Shown here: positions 58,475 to 64,000 of the stretch, one piece after another
Layout of the letters: every line of letters begins with the position of its first letter
Numbering within the stretch: position 1 is the stretch's first letter
IMG/VR virus record: IMGVR_UViG_3300025671_000044
Span: 33,760-97,759 of that record
Strand: one strand, 5' to 3'
Length of the DNA stretch: 64,000 nt
Source of the DNA: a virus
Made by a program: the position numbers and the translations under genes
Notes under the pieces: generated by a model
Told to the model about the DNA's origin: nothing
Databases searched by the model: none
What the model saw: the letters and a program-made list of their open reading frames with translations, nothing else

Positions 58475-61423
58475 ATGGCATTAGAAAACCCTTTAAACAG
58501 TTTTGCTACCTACAACTATAACTTTGAATTTGGTGTTTTAAACGCTAGACAAGCCAACGGCGAACAAAGTTATAAAGATGGTGCAGCAGTTACCATTATC
58601 AAGTCTGGAGGGTTCTCTGACAAAAGTATAACTACAGCTATTGAGGACGATACTGGAACAAATGTTGAATTTTTTATAGACAATGTTAATGCAAGCTACT
58701 TGCCTACTGCTAATCCAGGAACTAGTTTTTCAAATGCAATACAAATTGATTTTCAAGTAATAGAACCAGGTAGCGTTGGGTTATTTTTTCAAAGTTTAAG
58801 TATTGCAACTGAGCAAGCACTTGGTGTTGGTGTAAGTTATTTGAATGCACCATTTTTATTCAAATGCACATTTAAAGGTTTTGATGATAACAATAATACA
58901 AAAATATTGCCATCGCACAATTTAGTATTGTCTTTGATAAATGTAACGTTTGAAGTCACAGCAGCAGGTGCTATGTATCAAGTGAGTGCTATACCTTGGA
59001 ATCACAAAGCCTTTTTTGATCAAATATGTAGAATACCAAACGATGCTGCTTTAAAAGGGGGAAGTGTAGGAGAAATCTTATCTTGGGGAGAATTTAGTTT
59101 AGAAGAGCATCTAAACAAAATTGAAACTGAAAAAGCTAGACAAGATACAAATTATATTCCGCATGAATTTAGAATAGATTTCCCACAAGATATTAGTTTA
59201 TTAAATTCGGATGGAGCTTATATAACTACTTCTAGACAATACGAATATTCATTACGTGATAGAGCTAGAAGACAAAGAGATATTGCTGAAGGGCAAAGAC
59301 AAACAGCAGTATCAGATGCTAGATTAATTCGACAAGCAAACCAACCTAGAGTTACAGCATTAGAACAAACACTCTCTGGATTTGCAGATCCGTTTGAAAA
59401 ACTACAAGCTGAAAGAAATCTAGCACAAATCAATAGACAAATACCAAATCCTCGTAGTATAAGAGCAAATGCAGTTATAAATGAAAACGAAAACGAATTA
59501 GGACAAGCACTTATTACAGATGATCAATTTGCCTACGGAAATATTCCTTTTAAAACATTAGTTGACGGTCAAATAAGAGAAAACCCAGACGGAACAAAAG
59601 TGATTACTAGAGGATCAATGACATTTGATCCAGATAATAGAGAATTTCAATTTGGTGTTGGTGAAAAAATTGAAAAAATTATTGAAGGTGTTTTACTTGG
59701 AAGTGCATGGGGAAAGGCTAAAGCAGATGAACTTGCTGTAATAGATGGTTTTGGAGATCAAGGAGAAATAACTTGGTTTAAAATTCATTCTCGTAGCGAA
59801 ATAATTGATCCAAGTATGATGGCAAAAACAGGTAATCCTGCAATGCGTTATACTTACATTGTGACACCGCAGAGCATTCATTCAAGTAGAATTACTGGAC
59901 TAGCACCCCAAACTTACAGTCCTCAAATCAAAAAAGCAGTAAAACACTACAATTATGTGTATACAGGACTTAACACAGATATTATAGATTTTACTTTTAA
60001 TATTAACAATGCATTCTACAAAGAAATGACTAGACTTGGATCACAAGGCGGTCAGGACACTATGCAAAATTCAGGTAATAGGGCAGTAATAGAACCTACA
60101 TCACAAAGTGTTTCAAGTGTTGGCCCAGGATTTTCAGTTACAGCCAGCGAAGATTTTTCTAATCCGTCTGGTAATGTAGCCACAGGCAGTGGCACAACAT
60201 CACCGTCAGGCGGATCTGGTGACGATAGCGGTAAAAGAAGAATAGCAGAACATTTTAACAAGTTAATTCTCAACAGTGACCAAGATAATGTTATGCTTGA
60301 TTTAAGAATTTGGGGAGATCCTTTTTATTTTACTGAAGCTGACTTTGGCAACAATCATCCTCAATCTAGTGCAATTGGTGTAACAGACAAAGGACATCTT
60401 GATATTACAAGAGGCGAAGTTTTTGTTTTGATTAGTTTTAGGACAAGTGTAGATTTTGTTGGCAACCTTACTGCATTAGATCCTGCAAATGCTTTTAGCG
60501 GCGTATACAAGATTGTAACTTTCCGTAATGAATTTGCAAACGGAACATTTACACAAACTTTGAATTTAATGAAAATGCCAGGACAAACATTAGAAGATCA
60601 AAATTTATCTAATAGTTTAGTTTTATCAAATCTTTATTCTAATCCAAATTTAGTTTTAGGAAATATCAACAGAAAAATTGCAAGTCAATCAGTTGCAACA
60701 CAAGCTCTTTTACAAAAAACTGAATATGGTATAAACTCATTATTAACAGGATTTTCAAACAATCAAATTGATAAAATTCCTGAATTGTTTAGTGGCACAG
60801 CAATAAATGATATAGCACAAAATGTTTTTAGTGCATTTAATCAAATTAATTTAATTGCAAATACCTTGAACAGAACAATTGGTGCCCTGTCAAGTATTTT
60901 GCCAAGCGGATTTGGCGGTCAACTTAACAGTGCATTAGGTCAACTTAACCAAGGGTTACCAGCAGCAGCACAACAACTACAAAATCAAATACCTGGATTA
61001 TTTAATAACATTACAAGTAGTAGTCTTGCTAATGCAGTATTAGCTGGCAGTCAAGATATTAATGGCGATATTAGTAGAGTGATTGCAGGCGGCGCAGGAT
61101 TACAAGCCGAAATTAATGCAGCTATTGCAGCAGGACAACCGCAACTTGCGGCTGCACTATCACAAGCACAAGCACAACTGCCTATAACATTGCAAAAACT
61201 TTCTGCAGAATTGCCAGATGTTATGCAAAAATTCCAAGGACAATTGCCTGCTGAATTAGCAAATGCTGTCCAACAAATGCCTGCGTCAATACAGAAGAAT
61301 TTTGACAAGATACCTGGTTATATACAACAGGCAACTGTAACTTCTTTTGCACAAGCAGCAGAAAATTTCCAAAGCGGCGCCGCAGCAAGAATTACTAGAC
61401 AATTTGGAGGCAAGTTATTCTAA
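58475..61423 (+). CDS. Baseplate hub-like protein (gp27-type?), with long helical C-terminus
   Basis: The protein has 982 residues and no exact name from sequence alone. The first 200 residues are a beta domain of tube or hub type (NAIQIDFQVIEPGSVGLFFQ, APFLFKCTFKGFDDNNNTKI, NLVLSLINVTFEVTAAGAMY). A charged helical stretch lies near 270-330. A second beta domain follows (WFKIHSRSEIIDPSMMAKTG, YTYIVTPQSIHSSRITGLAP), then a Gly/Ser-rich linker, then LDLRIWGDPFYFTEADFG. The last 250 residues are Gln/Ala/Leu-rich helix. Position between gp53 and gp5 is the slot of the gp27 hub, so a hub role is likely. Confidence 0.62.
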   Translation: MALENPLNSFATYNYNFEFGVLNARQANGEQSYKDGAAVTIIKSGGFSDKSITTAIEDDTGTNVEFFIDNVNASYLPTANPGTSFSNAIQIDFQVIEPGSVGLFFQSLSIATEQALGVGVSYLNAPFLFKCTFKGFDDNNNTKILPSHNLVLSLINVTFEVTAAGAMYQVSAIPWNHKAFFDQICRIPNDAALKGGSVGEILSWGEFSLEEHLNKIETEKARQDTNYIPHEFRIDFPQDISLLNSDGAYITTSRQYEYSLRDRARRQRDIAEGQRQTAVSDARLIRQANQPRVTALEQTLSGFADPFEKLQAERNLAQINRQIPNPRSIRANAVINENENELGQALITDDQFAYGNIPFKTLVDGQIRENPDGTKVITRGSMTFDPDNREFQFGVGEKIEKIIEGVLLGSAWGKAKADELAVIDGFGDQGEITWFKIHSRSEIIDPSMMAKTGNPAMRYTYIVTPQSIHSSRITGLAPQTYSPQIKKAVKHYNYVYTGLNTDIIDFTFNINNAFYKEMTRLGSQGGQDTMQNSGNRAVIEPTSQSVSSVGPGFSVTASEDFSNPSGNVATGSGTTSPSGGSGDDSGKRRIAEHFNKLILNSDQDNVMLDLRIWGDPFYFTEADFGNNHPQSSAIGVTDKGHLDITRGEVFVLISFRTSVDFVGNLTALDPANAFSGVYKIVTFRNEFANGTFTQTLNLMKMPGQTLEDQNLSNSLVLSNLYSNPNLVLGNINRKIASQSVATQALLQKTEYGINSLLTGFSNNQIDKIPELFSGTAINDIAQNVFSAFNQINLIANTLNRTIGALSSILPSGFGGQLNSALGQLNQGLPAAAQQLQNQIPGLFNNITSSSLANAVLAGSQDINGDISRVIAGGAGLQAEINAAIAAGQPQLAAALSQAQAQLPITLQKLSAELPDVMQKFQGQLPAELANAVQQMPASIQKNFDKIPGYIQQATVTSFAQAAENFQSGAAARITRQFGGKLF

Positions 61424-64000
61424 TGCCAGAACCACGTAATATAAGAACTGAATTTACTAGGAAAAGCGATAACACCGTTACTTTTGATCCAGGCATATAT
61501 ATTGGAAGAGTAATAGGACATTTAGACCAAACTTTTATGGGTGGTTTAAAAGTTAATTTGTTAAAAGCAAATTCAAACGGTAATGATTGGGATGATACAG
61601 GACAAAGTATACAGTGTTTGTATGCAAGTCCTTTTTCTGGACAAACGCCTTTGCATCAAGTAGGTGCAAATAACACATATGCAGACACACAACAAAGTTA
61701 CGGTTTTTGGGCTGTGCCTCCTGATGTTGGCACAAAAGTTATTGTATTACTTGTGGAAGGAAGAAAAGATTTTGGCTATTGGATTGCATGTATACAAGAT
61801 ACGTTTACAAACTTTACAATTCCTGATGGCAGAACTTCTACTTACATAAACGAACTTGGTCAAAAATTGCCTGTAGGAGAATACAATAAAGCATTGACTT
61901 CTCCAGATGGCGAAAATCAACCTACAAAATTTTTAAAACCTGTTAATACAGATTTTGTAAATGTTTTAACTAGAGCAGGATTAATCACAGACGATGTAAG
62001 AGGACTTACCACAAGCAGTGCAAGAAGGGAACTACCGAGCACAGTGTTCGGTATGAACACTCCAGGGCCTTTTGATAAAAGACAAAATGCTCCAACCTAT
62101 CAACACGGTAAAGGCGAAATCGAATTTTATAAATCACGACTTGGTGGACACAGTATTGTTATGGACGACGGTGATGACAAATTTTTACGCAAAGGGAATC
62201 CGGAATCTACACCTTTTGAATATGCAGACATTGAAAACACAGAGGACACAGGTGATGTAACTAGACCTGCAAATGAATTGTTTAGAATTAGAACACGCAC
62301 AGGTCATCAGATACTTTTACACAATACAGAAGATTTAATTTATATTAGTAATAGTAAAGGGACTAGCTGGATAGAAATGTCTAGCAACGGCAAAATTGAT
62401 GTATACGCTCAAGATAGTGTTAGTATTCACAGTGAAAACGATTTAAACTTTACAGCCGATAGAGACATAAATCTAACTGCAAACGAAAACATGAATATCA
62501 GTGCAGGCAAAGATATTGCAATCGATGCTGGAAATAGCGTTGGCATTTCGGCACAGCAAGAAGTAGCAGTAAATGCTGGAGCAAACATTAGTTTGACAGG
62601 CCACGACGGCATTGGACTTTATGGTAATGATAACATTAGTTTAACCAGTAAAGGCACTCTCAATGTAATTAGCCAGCAACATTTGGCAGTTGGTAGTGCA
62701 GAAAGCGTAGGCATTGAAGGTTGCGAATTTGTAAAAATTACCACAGATGGTGATTATCATATGAAAGCATTAGGTAATAGTTATCATCAAGTAGATGGTC
62801 AAAATCATTTTAGTAGCGAACTGCAAACATATATAACTTCTGCAAATACATTAGAACTTTACAGCACAGGTGCAACTAAATTATATTCACAAGCATTGAT
62901 GAGTTTACAAGCAGATGGCGCCAACATTCAAACAACTGCTACTGAAATACATTTGAATAGTAGTAGTTATCCTGCTGACACTGCTATAGAATCTCGTGAA
63001 GCTACATTGCCACCTGCTCCTAATCCGTTTTTGCCAAATGCACCTGTAAGGGCAGCAGTTGCAGCACGAGTGCCTGAGCATGAACCGTGGCCACAGCATG
63101 AAAACTTAAATCCAGCAGCCTATACAGTTGAAAAAACTAGAGCAGGAACACAGCAAGTTAATAGTCATTTGAGTTCAACATTGCCTGATACTTTTGCAGC
63201 AGTCGGTGCCGGAAGTGTGACACCTGTTTCGAGTGCAGTAAAAGATGATGATATTAATAAAAAATCAAACAGAGATGCTGCTGCATTTCCAAATGCATCT
63301 GCAGGGCAATTTGCAGTAGTAGCTGTAGGTATAGAAGACATAGGCGATCCTGAGAAAGCAAAAGTTAACGTTAGAAAAATTATTGTTGATTTGAATGCAT
63401 TAGGATACAAAGTTGTAATTGTTTCACCAAATATAAATCCTCCATTTGGTCATCCTATTGAAAATGATTTGAAAACACTTGCAAGAGCTGTTAATGATGC
63501 AGCATTAGCAAATGGTGCTATAGTTGAAAATCCAGTGTATGATACAACTGATCCAACATTAATTACACCTGACGCTGCACAAGAAATTGCAGACAAATAT
63601 AGATCAACATCAAGATACTTTGGTAGTGCTACAGTAGGTTCTACAATTGCTTCAGCAGCAGGCGGATCTGTTGAAGTATCTGGAGGCACACAAGCTGTAG
63701 CTGAAGCAACAACCGATGTGGCAGTAGCGCAACTCCAACAAGATTATCCGCCAGCTGGAACAACAGGCACGCAATATGGATGCAATGGTCCTAGCGATGG
63801 ACCATTGTCGGCTCCTCCGGCAGGCTTAATAACTGGATTCACAGAGGCAGAAACTCTTGCTTATCTTAATGCTATTGGCTTTAGAGAAAGCGGTTTGCGT
63901 TATAATTGCACAAATAGCATTGGTTTTGCAGGAAAATATCAGTTTGGTGGCTATGCACTTAAAGAAGGCGGCTACATTAGAAAAAGCGTCCAAGGCGGCA
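61423..64000 (+). CDS. gp5: Baseplate hub/spike gp5 with SGNH-like and lysozyme-like C-terminal domains (truncated)
   Basis: The frame starts at 61423 (MPEPRNIRTEFTRKSDNTVT), overlapping the previous stop by one base, and is still open after 859 codons at the right edge. Residues 1-130 are the gp5/VgrG OB-fold (GIYIGRVIGHLDQ, SYGFWAVPPDVGTKVIVLLV, DFGYWIACIQD). Residues about 330-430 form a spike-like beta-helix (DLNFTADRDINLTANENMNI, DIAIDAGNSVGISAQQEVAV). Residues about 600-720 look SGNH-hydrolase-like (VVAVGIEDIGDP, KVVIVSPN, LITPDAAQEIADKY) but with no clear catalytic triad. From about 805 a lysozyme-type transglycosylase domain begins (AIGFRESGLRYNC, FAGKYQFGGYAL; likely Glu822). It probably opens the cell wall during injection. 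Confidence 0.88.
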   Translation, partial: MPEPRNIRTEFTRKSDNTVTFDPGIYIGRVIGHLDQTFMGGLKVNLLKANSNGNDWDDTGQSIQCLYASPFSGQTPLHQVGANNTYADTQQSYGFWAVPPDVGTKVIVLLVEGRKDFGYWIACIQDTFTNFTIPDGRTSTYINELGQKLPVGEYNKALTSPDGENQPTKFLKPVNTDFVNVLTRAGLITDDVRGLTTSSARRELPSTVFGMNTPGPFDKRQNAPTYQHGKGEIEFYKSRLGGHSIVMDDGDDKFLRKGNPESTPFEYADIENTEDTGDVTRPANELFRIRTRTGHQILLHNTEDLIYISNSKGTSWIEMSSNGKIDVYAQDSVSIHSENDLNFTADRDINLTANENMNISAGKDIAIDAGNSVGISAQQEVAVNAGANISLTGHDGIGLYGNDNISLTSKGTLNVISQQHLAVGSAESVGIEGCEFVKITTDGDYHMKALGNSYHQVDGQNHFSSELQTYITSANTLELYSTGATKLYSQALMSLQADGANIQTTATEIHLNSSSYPADTAIESREATLPPAPNPFLPNAPVRAAVAARVPEHEPWPQHENLNPAAYTVEKTRAGTQQVNSHLSSTLPDTFAAVGAGSVTPVSSAVKDDDINKKSNRDAAAFPNASAGQFAVVAVGIEDIGDPEKAKVNVRKIIVDLNALGYKVVIVSPNINPPFGHPIENDLKTLARAVNDAALANGAIVENPVYDTTDPTLITPDAAQEIADKYRSTSRYFGSATVGSTIASAAGGSVEVSGGTQAVAEATTDVAVAQLQQDYPPAGTTGTQYGCNGPSDGPLSAPPAGLITGFTEAETLAYLNAIGFRESGLRYNCTNSIGFAGKYQFGGYALKEGGYIRKSVQGG

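Noticed and set aside
1-64000. CRISPR array, integrase, insertion sequence or tRNA cluster
   Set aside because: No regularly spaced short repeats, no transposase or integrase motifs and no tRNA-like cloverleaf were seen on either strand.

Overview
The window is part of the genome of a T4-like myovirus (contractile tail, class Caudoviricetes). It reads like the marine T4-like group that infects pelagic bacteria: visibly AT-rich DNA, T4-type head, neck, tail and baseplate genes, and very long multi-domain tail fibres. No photosynthesis genes, tRNA genes, integrase, CRISPR array or insertion sequence was found here. The host cannot be read from the sequence. Both window edges cut through genes.

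Layout. 1-5759 (minus): a truncated unknown gene, large terminase gp17, two small unknowns, small terminase gp16, head-completion nuclease gp4, an unknown, and a gp54-like tube initiator. 5856-9849 (minus): tail tube gp19 and a sheath gp18 swollen to 1100 residues. 9998-10273 (plus): a DUF3310-like gene behind a sigma70-type promoter. 10270-14155: neck gp13 (minus) divergent from gp14 and gp15 (plus), then a Nudix hydrolase. 14117-19735 (minus): a 1496-residue protein of tandem degenerate glycosyltransferase-like units, a small GT-A glycosyltransferase and two small genes. 19812-40341 (minus): two giant tail fibres (3567 and 2620 residues) and three smaller fibre or structural proteins. 40451-50169 (minus): a cold-shock-like protein and the head module (gp23, gp22, gp21, an acidic core protein, an MptE-like protein, a small unknown, portal gp20), ending with a tape-measure protein. 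50245-51323 (plus): gp26-like baseplate protein and a small partner. 51320-57215 (minus): two unknowns, a roughly 290-base structured non-coding segment, a GIY-YIG nuclease, a small basic protein, recombination nuclease gp46/gp47 and late sigma factor gp55. 57291-64000 (plus): baseplate genes gp48, gp53, a gp27-like hub and gp5, which runs off the edge.

How it works together. gp55 is encoded here, and many transcription units carry the motif it is expected to read (nnTAAATA; exact TATAAATA in front of gp55 itself). Several of these motifs sit a few bases after a stem-loop or a clear intrinsic terminator, so late units look insulated from one another. In five genes the motif lies only 4-5 bases before the start codon with no Shine-Dalgarno, which suggests leaderless late mRNAs.

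The most unusual items are: (1) the glycosyltransferase-derived tandem-repeat protein beside the tail-fibre genes; (2) the pseudoknotted RNA-like element at about 52.58-52.87 kb; (3) tryptophan-rich beta modules inserted in the sheath and echoed in gp14 and gp15; (4) a Cys-Arg-Asp helical repeat shared by both giant fibres. All family names are from reading motifs by eye; no database search was run.
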